The position numbers were made by a program, and so were the translations under genes. Below, in pieces: positions 11,416 through 19,809 of a stretch of 64,000 nucleotides of DNA. How positions within the stretch are numbered: position 1 is the stretch's first letter; each line of letters begins with the position of its first letter. The DNA comes from Sulfitobacter sp. THAF37 (GTDB taxonomy: Bacteria; Pseudomonadota; Alphaproteobacteria; Rhodobacterales; Rhodobacteraceae): positions 2,801,501 through 2,865,500 of the forward strand of contig NZ_CP045372.1 in NCBI RefSeq assembly GCF_009363555.1, read 5' to 3'. Under the pieces are notes generated by a model. The model did not search any database and had not been told where the DNA came from. It worked only from the letters and a program-made list of their open reading frames with translations.

Positions 11416-11790
11416 CTAAAGCGTTTCGTGCTGTTTTACCGCCGGGTCCAGAGCCGCGTGTGTCTCGGCTGCGGAAAACAGGTGGATCACCAGAATCCCC
11501 GCGATGATCAGCGCCAGCCCCACGATTGCGGGCAGGTCAAGCCTCTGGCCGAACAGGAAAAAACCGATGCCCGCGATCAGCACGATCCCCAGCCCGGACC
11601 AGATCGCGTAGACGATGCCAACCGGCATCACCTTGAGCGCCATGGCCATGAAATAGAATGACGCACCGTAAAACAGCACCACACCGACCGACGGCCACAG
11701 ACGCGTGAACTGTTGGCTGGCTTGCAGCGCGGTGGTTCCCAGAGTTTCGGTCAGGATGGCAATGAACAGCCAGACATAGTGCAGCGGCAT
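11416..11790 (-). CDS. Small multidrug resistance (SMR) family transporter
   Basis: A 124-aa four-helix membrane protein of the SMR/EmrE family, which exchanges protons for cationic drugs or guanidinium-like compounds. The essential membrane-embedded glutamate is visible as Glu15 in AILTETLGTTAL. The helix-3 signature GIVYAIWSGLGIVLI is also present. The start is at ATG 11790, preceded by GAGGA. A GTG four codons upstream overlaps the stop of the Lrp gene and is an alternative. The last ~20 residues are a soluble tail longer than EmrE's. It is an operon partner of the Lrp regulator. Confidence 0.9.
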   Translation of the reverse strand: MPLHYVWLFIAILTETLGTTALQASQQFTRLWPSVGVVLFYGASFYFMAMALKVMPVGIVYAIWSGLGIVLIAGIGFFLFGQRLDLPAIVGLALIIAGILVIHLFSAAETHAALDPAVKQHETL

Positions 11791-11798
11791 GAGGGTCC

Positions 11799-12257
11799 TC
11801 ACAGGGGCAGGGCGGTGGTTTCCTTGATCTCTTCCATCACGAAGCTGGCAGATACGTCTGACAGCGGAACTTTGCGGATCAGGCTTTGATACAGCCTGTC
11901 GTAGTCCGCCATATCCCTTACCTGTGCCCGGATCAAATAGTCCAGATCGCCGGACATGCGATAGACGCCCATGATCTCGGGCAGGGCGCGGGTCGCGGCA
12001 GAGAACCGATCCAGCCAGTCGGGGGCATGGGCATTGGTGCGAACCTGGATAAAGACGGTCAGCGGCAGGCCCAGGCGCGCCGCATTCAAGAGCGCGACGC
12101 GGCCCCGGATGATGCCGTCCTGTTCCATCTGGCGGATGCGCCGCCAGCAGGCGTTGCGCGACAGGCCCACGGCGGCACCGAGCGATTCAAGCGATTGCTC
12201 TGCATCGCGTTGCAATTCGATCAGAATGCGGCGGTCTATGTGGTCAGTTTCACTCAT
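11799..12257 (-). CDS. Lrp/AsnC family transcriptional regulator
   Basis: A 152-aa regulator with an N-terminal AsnC-type winged helix-turn-helix (DHIDRRILIELQRDAEQS, then SRNACWRRIRQMEQDG) and a C-terminal RAM/AsnC effector domain (GVYRMSGDLDYLIRAQVRDM). Its stop lies 8 bp before the SMR start, so the pair is one transcription unit and the regulator probably controls the transporter in response to an amino-acid-like ligand. It is divergent from the DUF6356 gene, with an AT-rich 113-bp gap that could hold its operator. Confidence 0.9.
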   Translation of the reverse strand: MSETDHIDRRILIELQRDAEQSLESLGAAVGLSRNACWRRIRQMEQDGIIRGRVALLNAARLGLPLTVFIQVRTNAHAPDWLDRFSAATRALPEIMGVYRMSGDLDYLIRAQVRDMADYDRLYQSLIRKVPLSDVSASFVMEEIKETTALPL

Positions 12258-12370
12258 ATGACCTGAATGGAGTGAAATTCTCCCACGGACAAGAGTTCTG
12301 GTCGAAAATTTGGGAAAAATTCATCCCGGCTGTCGCATAACCTGGTCGCAACCAGACAAAGGAGAGATCT

Positions 12371-12577
12371 ATGATCACGCGCGTATTCCTGGACCATCCG
12401 GCCAAGGTCGATGAAACCTTCTTCGAGCACATGATGTTCGCGCTGCGGTTTTCGGGGTTGCTGTTCGCGGCGGCCGGCGCGGCGTTGGTGCATGCGCTTA
12501 TCCCTTGCCTGTTCGAGAAGACGGCGAGCGGCATCATCGCCCGGCTATACGCCCGTACCCATAATCGGGGGCAGTAA
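12371..12577 (+). CDS. Small DUF6356-type membrane protein
   Basis: A 68-aa protein starting at ATG 12371, 5 bp after AGGAGA. It resembles the DUF6356 family: N-terminal TRVFLDHPAKVDETFFEHM, then a hydrophobic helix rich in Ala/Gly/Leu, and the conserved ALIPCLFEKTASG segment. One to two membrane passes are likely. Function is unknown. It ends 3 bp before the amidotransferase start, which suggests translational coupling. Confidence 0.75.
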   Translation: MITRVFLDHPAKVDETFFEHMMFALRFSGLLFAAAGAALVHALIPCLFEKTASGIIARLYARTHNRGQ

Positions 12578-12580
12578 CCC

Positions 12581-13375
12581 ATGTGCCGCTGGGCGGCCTG
12601 GATGGGCGCGCCATTGTTCCTGAGCGAGATCATTTCGGCGCCGGATCATTCCTTGATCCGCCAGTCGCGCGATGCCACCGAATGCAAGACCGCGATCAAT
12701 GCGGATGGTTTCGGTCTGGCCTGGTACGACCGGCGGCCGGCGCCGGGGCTTTACCGCGATGTTTACCCCGCCTGGTCGGACCCGAACCTGCGGTCGCTGG
12801 CCGAACAGGTGCAGGCGCGGCTGTTCATGGCCCATGTGCGCGCCTCGACCGGAACGGCGACCAGCCGCAACAACTGTCACCCTTTCGTGCAGGGGCGGTG
12901 GAGTTTCATGCACAACGGCCAGGTCGGCGGGTTCGAACGGTTCCGCAAATCCGCCGACATGATGATCGAGGATGCGCTTTATCCGCACCGCAAGGGGGCC
13001 ACGGACAGCGAGGCGCTGTTTCTGGTGGCCTGTGGACTGGGGATCGACACGGACCCACAGGCGGCCATGGCCCGCAGCGTGGCGCGCTTCGAGGCGCTGT
13101 CGCGTGCCGAAGGCACAGGCCCGCACATGCGCATGGCCGCGGCGCTGTCGGACGGGCATACGCTTTATGCCCTGCGCTATGCGTCTGACGATCTGGCGCC
13201 GTCGCTGTTCTATCGCTGGTGCGCGGACTGGCAGGGCTGGGCCGTCGTCTCCGAACCTTATGACCTGGATCGGACAGGCTGGACAGAGGTGCCTCAGGGC
13301 AGTTTCTGCCGGTTCACGCCTGAGGGGTGCGAGATCACCGGGTTCGCACCTGACGGGATGGCACGCGCCGCCTGA
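12581..13375 (+). CDS. Class II glutamine amidotransferase (YafJ/EgtC-like)
   Basis: A 264-aa stand-alone Ntn-type glutamine amidotransferase domain. After Met removal Cys2 (MCRWAAWMG) would be the N-terminal nucleophile. Other family motifs are NADGFGLAWYD, the arginine-containing HVRASTGT, the NNCHPFV stretch and MHNGQVGGF. The last residues (FTPEGCEITGF) match the YafJ-like group, related to EgtC of ergothioneine synthesis. No egtB or egtD is nearby, so the substrate is unknown. It is coupled to the upstream DUF6356 gene. Confidence 0.88.
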   Translation: MCRWAAWMGAPLFLSEIISAPDHSLIRQSRDATECKTAINADGFGLAWYDRRPAPGLYRDVYPAWSDPNLRSLAEQVQARLFMAHVRASTGTATSRNNCHPFVQGRWSFMHNGQVGGFERFRKSADMMIEDALYPHRKGATDSEALFLVACGLGIDTDPQAAMARSVARFEALSRAEGTGPHMRMAAALSDGHTLYALRYASDDLAPSLFYRWCADWQGWAVVSEPYDLDRTGWTEVPQGSFCRFTPEGCEITGFAPDGMARAA

Positions 13376-13424
13376 AAACGGCCACCCCGGAAAACCCGGC
13401 GCATGTTCGCATGATCCACCGGGC

Positions 13425-13455
13425 AAAAGGAAAGGGCCGCGCTGTTGCGCGGCCC
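13425..13455 (-). terminator. Rho-independent terminator of icd
   Basis: A perfect 9-bp stem, GGGCCGCGC / GCGCGGCCC (13434-13442 and 13447-13455), with a 4-nt loop. On the minus strand the hairpin is followed by the T-rich TTTCCTTTTG. It sits right after the icd stop, between convergent genes. Confidence 0.8.
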
Positions 13456-13463
13456 CTGATCGT

Positions 13464-14678
13464 TCAGCCTGCCAGGGCCTTGTTCAGGTTTTCGTCGACC
13501 TTCTCAAGGAAACCCATGGTGGTCAGCCACTTCTGATCCGGGCCGACCAGCAGCGCGAGGTCCTTGGTCATGAAACCGGATTCGACCGTATCGACGACGA
13601 CCTTTTCCAAGGTCGTGGCAAAGTTGGTCAGGGCCTCGTTGCCATCCAGCTTGCCGCGGTGCTTCAGGCCACCGGTCCAGGCGTAGATCGACGCGATGGA
13701 GTTGGTCGATGTCTCTTCGCCCTTCTGGTGCTGGCGGTAGTGGCGCGTGACGGTGCCATGCGCCGCTTCGGCTTCGACCGTCTGACCATCGGGCGTCATC
13801 AGCACCGATGTCATCAGCCCCAGCGAGCCGAAGCCCTGTGCCACGGTGTCGGATTGCACGTCGCCGTCGTAGTTCTTGCAGGCCCAGACGTAGCCGCCGG
13901 ACCACTTCATCGCCGCTGCGACCATGTCGTCGATCAGGCGGTGTTCGTAGGTGATGCCGGCTTCTTCGAACTTGTCCTTGAATTCCTCGTCAAAGACCTG
14001 CTGGAACAGGATCATGAACTGGCCGTCGTAGTTCTTGAGGATGGTGTTCTTGGTCGACAGATACACCGGCCAGCCGCGCTGAAGCCCGTAGTTCATCGAG
14101 GCGCGGGCGAAGTCCTTGATCGACTGGTCGAGGTTGTACATGCCCATGTAGACGCCGGAGGAGGGCGCCTTGAACACCTCTTCCTCCACCACGGTGCCGT
14201 CTTCGCCGACGAATTTCATCGACAGGGTGCCCGGCCCGGGGAATTTCATGTCGGTGGCGCGGTACTGGTCGCCGTAGGCGTGACGCCCGATGACGATCGG
14301 CTTGGTCCAGCCCGGCACAAGGCGCGGCACGTTCTTGCAGATGATCGGCTCGCGGAACACCACGCCGCCCAGGATGTTGCGGATGGTGCCGTTGGGCGAC
14401 CGCCACATCTTTTTCAGGCCGAATTCCTCGACCCGGCCTTCGTCCGGGGTGATGGTCGCGCATTTGACGCCGACGCCATATTTCTTGATCGCTTCGGCGG
14501 CGTCGATGGTGATCTGGTCGTCCGTCTCGTCGCGGGCCTGGATGCCGAGATCGTAGTATTTCAGGTCGATGTCCAGGTAGGGCAGGATCAGCTTTTTCTT
14601 GATGAAGTCCCAGATGATCCGGGTCATTTCATCGCCGTCCAGCTCGACGACGGGGTTGTCTACCTTGATCTTTGACAT
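13464..14678 (-). CDS. icd: NADP-dependent isocitrate dehydrogenase
   Basis: TCA-cycle enzyme converting isocitrate to 2-oxoglutarate with NADP+, 404 aa. It is of the eukaryotic-like homodimeric type common in alphaproteobacteria. Motifs are the N-terminal [17 protein letters not shown], the substrate-loop SPNGTIRN and the metal-binding region YDGDVQSD. The conserved [12 protein letters not shown] ends the active-site half. The promoter region carries a perfect inverted repeat at 14748-14767. Confidence 0.96.
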   Translation of the reverse strand: MSKIKVDNPVVELDGDEMTRIIWDFIKKKLILPYLDIDLKYYDLGIQARDETDDQITIDAAEAIKKYGVGVKCATITPDEGRVEEFGLKKMWRSPNGTIRNILGGVVFREPIICKNVPRLVPGWTKPIVIGRHAYGDQYRATDMKFPGPGTLSMKFVGEDGTVVEEEVFKAPSSGVYMGMYNLDQSIKDFARASMNYGLQRGWPVYLSTKNTILKNYDGQFMILFQQVFDEEFKDKFEEAGITYEHRLIDDMVAAAMKWSGGYVWACKNYDGDVQSDTVAQGFGSLGLMTSVLMTPDGQTVEAEAAHGTVTRHYRQHQKGEETSTNSIASIYAWTGGLKHRGKLDGNEALTNFATTLEKVVVDTVESGFMTKDLALLVGPDQKWLTTMGFLEKVDENLNKALAG

Positions 14679-14747
14679 GAAGCCTATCCCTTTCGGTTAT
14701 GAAGATGCGTTGCGTCGCGCATAGCCCAAAACCGCGGCAGGGGAAAG

Positions 14748-14767
14748 CGGTATACGATAGTATACCG
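14748..14767. promoter_or_regulatory. Perfect inverted repeat upstream of icd (operator candidate)
   Basis: CGGTATAC-GATA-GTATACCG: two perfect 8-bp arms with a 4-bp spacer. It lies 70 bp before the icd start, in the 142-bp gap to the HD-domain gene. The regulator is unknown, and the GTATAC core is of a kind often bound by GntR-type repressors. Confidence 0.55.
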
Positions 14768-14820
14768 TGCCTTTGACAGATATTTTCCGCGGCCGCCGCC
14801 GTCGCGGGCGGTCCCGGCGG

Positions 14821-15414
14821 TCAGGACGGGTCGCGCACCGCGAAGAAGTCGGCGATCCGCTTGCGCGCATAGTCCCACAGCGCGGGCGCACCAATGGCGA
14901 TCTTGCTGCCGACCCGGTCGTGAATCTGCTGTTCGGAGACGTTGAAGTCGGTCCAGCTGCCGCCGCCCGAGGCGAGGTTCTGGATCGGCGGCTGGAACCG
15001 GTCGAGCGATTTGGCAAATTGCGCGGACGGGGTTTCGGCGGCTTCGAATTCCTCCCAGATCGCGCGCAGGTCATCGCGCTGGTCGTCGGGAAGCAGGCCA
15101 AAGATGCGGTCGGCGGCGGCCTGTTCGTCCGCTTCGATCGCGGCATGGTCCAGCGCGCCGAAGATCGGGTTGTCGCCGGCGTCGATCTCGACCAGATCAT
15201 GCAGGATCAGCATCCGGATCACGCGGTCAATTTCGACCCCGGGTCCGGCCTGATCCGACAGTACGAGCGCGTAGAGCGTCAGATGCCAGGAATGTTCGGC
15301 GGAATTCTCATAGCGCGAGCCATCGCAGAGTTCCGTCGCACGGATGGTGTTCTTGAGCTTGCAGGCTTCGACCAGAAAGTCGATCTGCCGGTCGAGACGG
15401 GATTTTTCCGTCAT
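14821..15414 (-). CDS. HD-domain phosphohydrolase (YfbR-like)
   Basis: A 197-aa metal-dependent HD-superfamily hydrolase. The HD signature is seen as NSAEHSWHLTLYAL and then MLILHDLVEIDAGD, which supply the metal-binding His and His-Asp. A later conserved aspartate is in KSLDRFQPP. Relatives are 5'-deoxynucleotidases such as YfbR, though this branch has not been assigned a substrate. Its ATG overlaps the stop of the upstream 79-aa gene (ATGA), indicating translational coupling. It is the third gene of a three-gene operon. Confidence 0.85.
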   Translation of the reverse strand: MTEKSRLDRQIDFLVEACKLKNTIRATELCDGSRYENSAEHSWHLTLYALVLSDQAGPGVEIDRVIRMLILHDLVEIDAGDNPIFGALDHAAIEADEQAAADRIFGLLPDDQRDDLRAIWEEFEAAETPSAQFAKSLDRFQPPIQNLASGGGSWTDFNVSEQQIHDRVGSKIAIGAPALWDYARKRIADFFAVRDPS

Positions 15415-15650
15415 GTTTCGGGATGCTTTTCGCGGTGATCCTTGAGTTTCCTGCGCAGAAAGGCGCGGCCCTGATCATTGGCCATCCGGGTGCGGATGGC
15501 GGTCAGGAACGCCTCTTCAAGGGTCTGCGAAGAGGCGCCCAGCACGCTTGCGACTTCCATGAACAGCCGGTCTTCACCCGTCTCGCTCTGCACGGCGAGG
15601 CATTCTTCGGCCAGCTTGTTGGCCATGTCGATGACAACCTCGTCGGCCAT
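15411..15650 (-). CDS. Conserved hypothetical small protein
   Basis: 79 aa, acidic in its first half and strongly basic at the end (RRKLKDHREKHPET). It is predicted to be mostly helical and soluble. I do not recognise a characterised family. It sits 13 bp after the alpha/beta hydrolase gene and overlaps the HD-domain gene by 4 bp, so it is real by context and co-expressed with both. Confidence 0.7.
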   Translation of the reverse strand: MADEVVIDMANKLAEECLAVQSETGEDRLFMEVASVLGASSQTLEEAFLTAIRTRMANDQGRAFLRRKLKDHREKHPET

Positions 15651-15663
15651 GCGGATGCTCCTG

Positions 15664-16317
15664 TCAGCGGCTGGTTTCGGTCAGGCGGCGTTTGACGTAG
15701 TCGGTGGTGGAGCCGATCAACTGATCCATGTAGGGTTCTTCAAAGAAGTGGCCTGCGCCCTCGATCTGTTCGTGTGTGATCGTGATACCCTTCTGCTCGT
15801 GCAGCTTGCTGACCAGGCTGACGGTATCCGCGGGCGGCGCCACCCGGTCTGCGGTGCCGTTGATCACAAGTCCCGATGAGGGGCAGGGCGCGAGGAAGCT
15901 GAAGTCGTACATGTTGGCGGGGGGCGCAACCGAGATGAACCCGGTGATTTCCGGACGCCGCATCAGCAACTGCATGCCGATCCATGCCCCGAATGAGAAG
16001 CCCGCGACCCAGCAATGCTTGGAATTGTTGTTCATCGACTGCAGGTAGTCGAGCGCCGAGGCCGCGTCGGACAGCTCGCCGATGCCCTGATCGTATTCGC
16101 CCTGGCTGCGGCCGACACCCCGGAAGTTGAAGCGCAGCACGGTAAAGCCCATGTTGTAGAAGGCGTAGTGCAGGTTGTAGACGACCTTGTGGTTCATCGT
16201 CCCGCCGAACTGCGGATGCGGGTGCAGCACGATTGCGATGGGCGCGTCGCGTTCCTTTTGCGGATGGTAGCGGCCTTCGAGGCGGCCTTCTGGTCCGGGA
16301 AAGATGACCTCTGGCAT
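15664..16317 (-). CDS. Alpha/beta hydrolase
   Basis: A 217-aa serine hydrolase of the dienelactone-hydrolase-like or YtxM/COG2945 type. The nucleophile elbow is GFSFGAW. The oxyanion-side motif is HPHPQFGGTMNHKVV, the NFRGVGRSQGEYD loop is typical of COG2945, and the catalytic His is in EGAGHFFEE. There is no signal peptide. It is the first gene of the operon with the 79-aa protein and the HD hydrolase, and is divergent from iscR. The substrate is unknown. Confidence 0.87.
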   Translation of the reverse strand: MPEVIFPGPEGRLEGRYHPQKERDAPIAIVLHPHPQFGGTMNHKVVYNLHYAFYNMGFTVLRFNFRGVGRSQGEYDQGIGELSDAASALDYLQSMNNNSKHCWVAGFSFGAWIGMQLLMRRPEITGFISVAPPANMYDFSFLAPCPSSGLVINGTADRVAPPADTVSLVSKLHEQKGITITHEQIEGAGHFFEEPYMDQLIGSTTDYVKRRLTETSR

Positions 16318-16370
16318 GGGCGTCCCTGTGTGCGGGTTCTAATGTCTGGGCAGGTTGGCGCGGTCTATAG

Positions 16371-16407
16371 TTGACGACTTCACTCAGGCACTTTAGAACG
16401 GTTCTAA
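16371..16407 (+). promoter_or_regulatory. iscR-suf promoter overlapped by a palindromic operator
   Basis: TTGACG (16371-16376), a 17-bp spacer and TAGAAC (16394-16399) make a good -35/-10 pair. The palindrome TTAGAAC-G-GTTCTAA (16393-16407) covers the -10 box. A half-site, GTTCTAAT, also occurs at 16336-16343. Its position over the -10 and upstream of iscR suggests the autorepression site of the Fe-S regulon. Confidence 0.68.
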
Positions 16408-16503
16408 TTCTGATCGGCCGGCAGGATGTACCGGGTCGGGAATGCATGTATGCGCATCGCGCGTCCGCGTCAATCAATGCGGGCAGAATGAGGACGACGA
16501 AAC

Positions 16504-16962
16504 ATGAAGCTGTCGACGAAGGGACGTTACGCAATGGTCGCCCTGGCCGATATCGCGCTTCAGCCCGGCGACAGGCTTGTGTCGCTGGGCGACATCGCCG
16601 AACGGCAATCCATCTCGCTGCCCTATCTTGAACAGCTTTTCGTCAAGTTGCGCCGGGCGGAACTGGTGTCTTCGGTCCGCGGCCCGGGCGGCGGCTACCG
16701 GCTGGCGCGGCCTGCGGCGGACATTCGAGTGGTGGATATTCTGGCGGCTGTCGACGAGAAAGTCGATGCGATGCACAAGGGCGCGGGCGCGTCGGGCGGG
16801 CTTTCGGGCAGCCGCGCGCAATCGCTGACGAACCGGCTGTGGGAGGGGTTGAGCGCGCATGTCTACGTGTTCTTGCACCAGACCCGTCTGTCGGACGTGA
16901 TTTCCAACGAACTGGCACCCTGTCCGGCGGTGCCGAACCTCTTTGCCGTGGTGGATGAATGA
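16504..16962 (+). CDS. iscR: Rrf2-family Fe-S regulator IscR
   Basis: 152-aa Rrf2 regulator. The N-terminal winged helix is highly IscR-like (MKLSTKGRYAMVALADIAL, SLPYLEQLFVKLRRAELV, SSVRGPGGGYRLARP). The loop that carries three cysteines in E. coli IscR is replaced by HKGAGASGGLSGSRAQSLTN and has none. The only cysteine is Cys140 near the C-terminus. From memory, Rhodobacter sphaeroides IscR also lacks the canonical cysteines yet senses iron/Fe-S status, so this is probably the same unusual type. It heads the suf operon. Confidence 0.9.
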   Translation: MKLSTKGRYAMVALADIALQPGDRLVSLGDIAERQSISLPYLEQLFVKLRRAELVSSVRGPGGGYRLARPAADIRVVDILAAVDEKVDAMHKGAGASGGLSGSRAQSLTNRLWEGLSAHVYVFLHQTRLSDVISNELAPCPAVPNLFAVVDE

Positions 16963-17008
16963 TGCGGCGTGATCTGAAAGCCGCGCAAGCGCGACACGAT
17001 TCACGGTT

Positions 17009-17063
17009 GGCTGGGGGACGCTGTCCCCCAGACCCCCTGGAGGTATTTGGGGGCATAAAGAAG
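17009..17063 (+). repeat. Intergenic palindromic repeat, copy 2
   Basis: The hairpin CTGGGGGAC-GCT-GTCCCCCAG (17011-17031) is followed by CCTGGAGGTATTTGGGGGCATAAAGAAG up to the next gene. It is the inverted, diverged relative of 9482-9528. The repeat ends only 2 bp before the desulfurase start, and its AAAGAAGG end acts as that gene's ribosome binding site. Confidence 0.75.
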
Positions 17064-17065
17064 GG

Positions 17066-18163
17066 ATGAGAACCTATCTGGATCATAATGCCACCACGCC
17101 TTTGCGGGCGGAAGCGCGGGCAGCCATGGTTGCGGCGATGGATCTTGTCGGAAACCCGTCGTCGGTGCATGCCGAGGGCCGCGCGGCCAAGGGGCTGGTG
17201 GAGCGCGCCCGGGCCCAGGTTGCGGCACTGGTCGGCTGCAAGGTGTCGCAGGTGATCTTTACCGGCAGCGCGACCGAGGCGGCGGCGCTTGCGGTCGCGC
17301 AGAAGGCGCGGCACGGCGGGACCTTTGCCGCCCTGCCGACGGAGCATGACTGCCTGCGGGTCTGGAGCGAGCAGGACCTGCCGTCGCCCTATGACAGGGC
17401 GGGGCAACTGGCGCCCGACTGGCGCGCGGCGCTGCCCGACGGGCTGGTGGCGGTGTCCGCCGCGAACGGCGAGACGGGTGTGATGATGCCGGGCGGCACG
17501 GTCGCGGGCAGTGGGCGGGGACACTCCGTGATCAGCGACATCACGCAGGTCGCGGGCAAGATGCCCGTTGTCTACCAGGACGAGACCCCGTCCTATGCCG
17601 TTCTGTCGGGGCACAAGCTGGGCGGTCCCAAGGGCGTGGGCGCGCTGATCAACTTTACCGCGTCGGACCCCGAACCGATGCTGCGCGGCGGCGGGCAGGA
17701 GATGAACCGCCGCTCCGGCACCGAGAACATCATCGGGATCGCCGGTTTCGGCGCAGCGGCGGAGGCGGCGGCACGGGATGTGGCGGCGGGAACCTGGGAC
17801 CGGGTCGCGCGGCTGCGCGATCTTCTGGAAACCACCCTTGCGGGCGCGTCAAGGAAGACTATTTTTGTCGGGAAAGGGGGGCCGCGTCTGCCGAACACCT
17901 CCTGCATCCTGACCGAAGGCTGGAAGGGGGAAACCCAGGTCATGCAGATGGACCTTGCCGGGTTCGCCATATCTGCGGGATCGGCCTGTTCCAGCGGCAA
18001 GGTCAAGGCCAGCAACGTGCTGCGCGCGATGGGTTACGACGACGCGCAGGCCGCCAGCGCCATTCGCGTCTCGCTGGGACCGGAGACAACCGAAGAGGAC
18101 GTTTTGCGCTTTGCCGAAGGATGGGCCGCGAAACGCGAACGACACGCTGAACGGGCCGCTTGA
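17066..18163 (+). CDS. IscS/NifS-like cysteine desulfurase
   Basis: 365-aa PLP enzyme of class V aminotransferase fold, group I cysteine desulfurase. It removes sulfur from cysteine for Fe-S assembly. The N-terminus YLDHNATTPLRAEARAAM is IscS-like. The PLP lysine is in SGHKLGGPKGVG, and the persulfide cysteine in the mobile loop GSACSSGKVKASNVL. It lies between iscR and sufB, while a second, group II desulfurase (SufS) ends the same operon. It is about 35 residues shorter than E. coli IscS. Its start is set by the repeat-derived SD. Confidence 0.9.
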   Translation: MRTYLDHNATTPLRAEARAAMVAAMDLVGNPSSVHAEGRAAKGLVERARAQVAALVGCKVSQVIFTGSATEAAALAVAQKARHGGTFAALPTEHDCLRVWSEQDLPSPYDRAGQLAPDWRAALPDGLVAVSAANGETGVMMPGGTVAGSGRGHSVISDITQVAGKMPVVYQDETPSYAVLSGHKLGGPKGVGALINFTASDPEPMLRGGGQEMNRRSGTENIIGIAGFGAAAEAAARDVAAGTWDRVARLRDLLETTLAGASRKTIFVGKGGPRLPNTSCILTEGWKGETQVMQMDLAGFAISAGSACSSGKVKASNVLRAMGYDDAQAASAIRVSLGPETTEEDVLRFAEGWAAKRERHAERAA

Positions 18164-18178
18164 ACGCCCAGAGAAAGG

Positions 18179-19714
18179 ATGATGACCTTGGACATCGTAA
18201 AAGAGCAGGACAACGTCAAGGAAGGCGTCGATCAGGAAACCGTTGATGCGGTGCGTGAGGTCGGCGGCAAGTACAAGCATGGCTGGTCCACCGACATCGA
18301 AATGGACTATGCGCCCAAGGGCCTGTCGCCGGACATCGTCAAGCTGATCTCGGAAAAGAACGGCGAGCCGCAATGGATGACGGACTGGCGGCTGGAAGCC
18401 TACGACCGCTGGCTGACCAAGAAGGAACCGGACTGGGCGATGGTCGATTACCCCGAAATCGACTTTCAGCAGCAGTACTACTATGCCCGGCCCAAGAGCA
18501 TGGCCGAAAAGCCCAAGTCGCTGGACGAGGTGGACCCCAAGCTGCTGGAAACCTACAAGAAGCTGGGCATCCCGCTGAAGGAACAGATGGTCCTGGCCGG
18601 CGTCGAGGGCGCCGAGGACGCGCCTGCCGAGGGGCGCAAGGTGGCGGTCGATGCGGTGTTCGATTCCGTCTCTGTCGGCACGACCTTTCAGGAGGAGCTG
18701 AAAAAGGCCGGGGTCATCTTCTGTTCCATCTCCGAAGCGATCCGCGAGCATCCCGAACTGGTGCGCAAGTACCTCGGGTCGGTCGTGCCGGTCAGCGACA
18801 ACTTTTACGCGACGCTCAACAGCGCCGTGTTTTCGGACGGGTCGTTCGTCTATGTCCCGCCCGGTGTTCGCTGCCCGATGGAACTGTCCACCTATTTCCG
18901 CATCAACGCCGAAAACACCGGCCAGTTCGAGCGGACGCTAATCATCGCCGACAAGGGGTCATACGTGTCCTATCTCGAAGGCTGCACCGCGCCGCAGCGC
19001 GATGAATCGCAGCTGCATGCCGCCGTGGTCGAGATCATCATCGAAGAGGACGCGGAAGTGAAATACTCGACCGTCCAGAACTGGTATCCCGGCGACGAGG
19101 ACGGCAAGGGCGGGATCTACAACTTCGTGACCAAACGTGCCGACTGCCGGGGCGACCGGGCGAAGGTGATGTGGACACAGGTCGAAACCGGGTCGGCGGT
19201 GACGTGGAAATACCCGTCCTGCATCCTGCGCGGCGACGACAGCCAGGGCGAATTCTATTCTATCGCCATCGCCAACAACATGCAGCAGGCCGATACCGGC
19301 ACCAAGATGGTGCATCTGGGCAAGCGCACGAAGTCGCGCATCGTGTCCAAGGGGATCAGCGCGGGCCAGGCGCAGAACACCTATCGCGGGCTGGTGTCGA
19401 TGCACCCCAAGGCGAAGGAATCGCGCAACTATACCCAGTGCGACAGCCTGCTGATCGGCGACAAATGCGGGGCGCACACCGTGCCCTACATCGAGGTCAG
19501 GAACAACTCCTCCCGGGTGGAGCACGAGGCGACCACATCGAAGGTGGACGACGACCAGATGTTCTACTGCCGCTCCCGCGGGATGGACGAGGAAGAGGCC
19601 GTGGCACTGGTGGTCAACGGTTTCTGCAAGGACGTGCTGCAGGCCCTGCCGATGGAATTCGCGATGGAAGCGCAGGCGCTGGTGGCGATTTCTCTGGAAG
19701 GGTCGGTCGGGTAA
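18179..19714 (+). CDS. sufB: Fe-S scaffold subunit SufB
   Basis: 511-aa SufB, part of the SufBC2D scaffold on which Fe-S clusters are built. Diagnostic stretches are [38 protein letters not shown], the beta-helix core around [19 protein letters not shown], and the C-terminal [18 protein letters not shown]. Two adjacent ATG codons (18179 and 18182) could each be the start. GAGAAAGG is immediately upstream, so the second ATG has slightly better spacing. It lies 15 bp after the desulfurase gene. Confidence 0.96.
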   Translation: MMTLDIVKEQDNVKEGVDQETVDAVREVGGKYKHGWSTDIEMDYAPKGLSPDIVKLISEKNGEPQWMTDWRLEAYDRWLTKKEPDWAMVDYPEIDFQQQYYYARPKSMAEKPKSLDEVDPKLLETYKKLGIPLKEQMVLAGVEGAEDAPAEGRKVAVDAVFDSVSVGTTFQEELKKAGVIFCSISEAIREHPELVRKYLGSVVPVSDNFYATLNSAVFSDGSFVYVPPGVRCPMELSTYFRINAENTGQFERTLIIADKGSYVSYLEGCTAPQRDESQLHAAVVEIIIEEDAEVKYSTVQNWYPGDEDGKGGIYNFVTKRADCRGDRAKVMWTQVETGSAVTWKYPSCILRGDDSQGEFYSIAIANNMQQADTGTKMVHLGKRTKSRIVSKGISAGQAQNTYRGLVSMHPKAKESRNYTQCDSLLIGDKCGAHTVPYIEVRNNSSRVEHEATTSKVDDDQMFYCRSRGMDEEEAVALVVNGFCKDVLQALPMEFAMEAQALVAISLEGSVG

Positions 19715-19809
19715 CGGTCAGCCGCGTTTTACGGACCGGTCCCGATGCGGCGACCGGACGGACATCATATACACATGAACGCCCCGACGTGGGGGATGAA
19801 GGACAAGAC

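Noticed and set aside
9567..11507. Open frame of 646 codons on the plus strand across typA
   Set aside because: It is antisense to a complete TypA with all GTPase motifs, and its composition is typical of a shadow.
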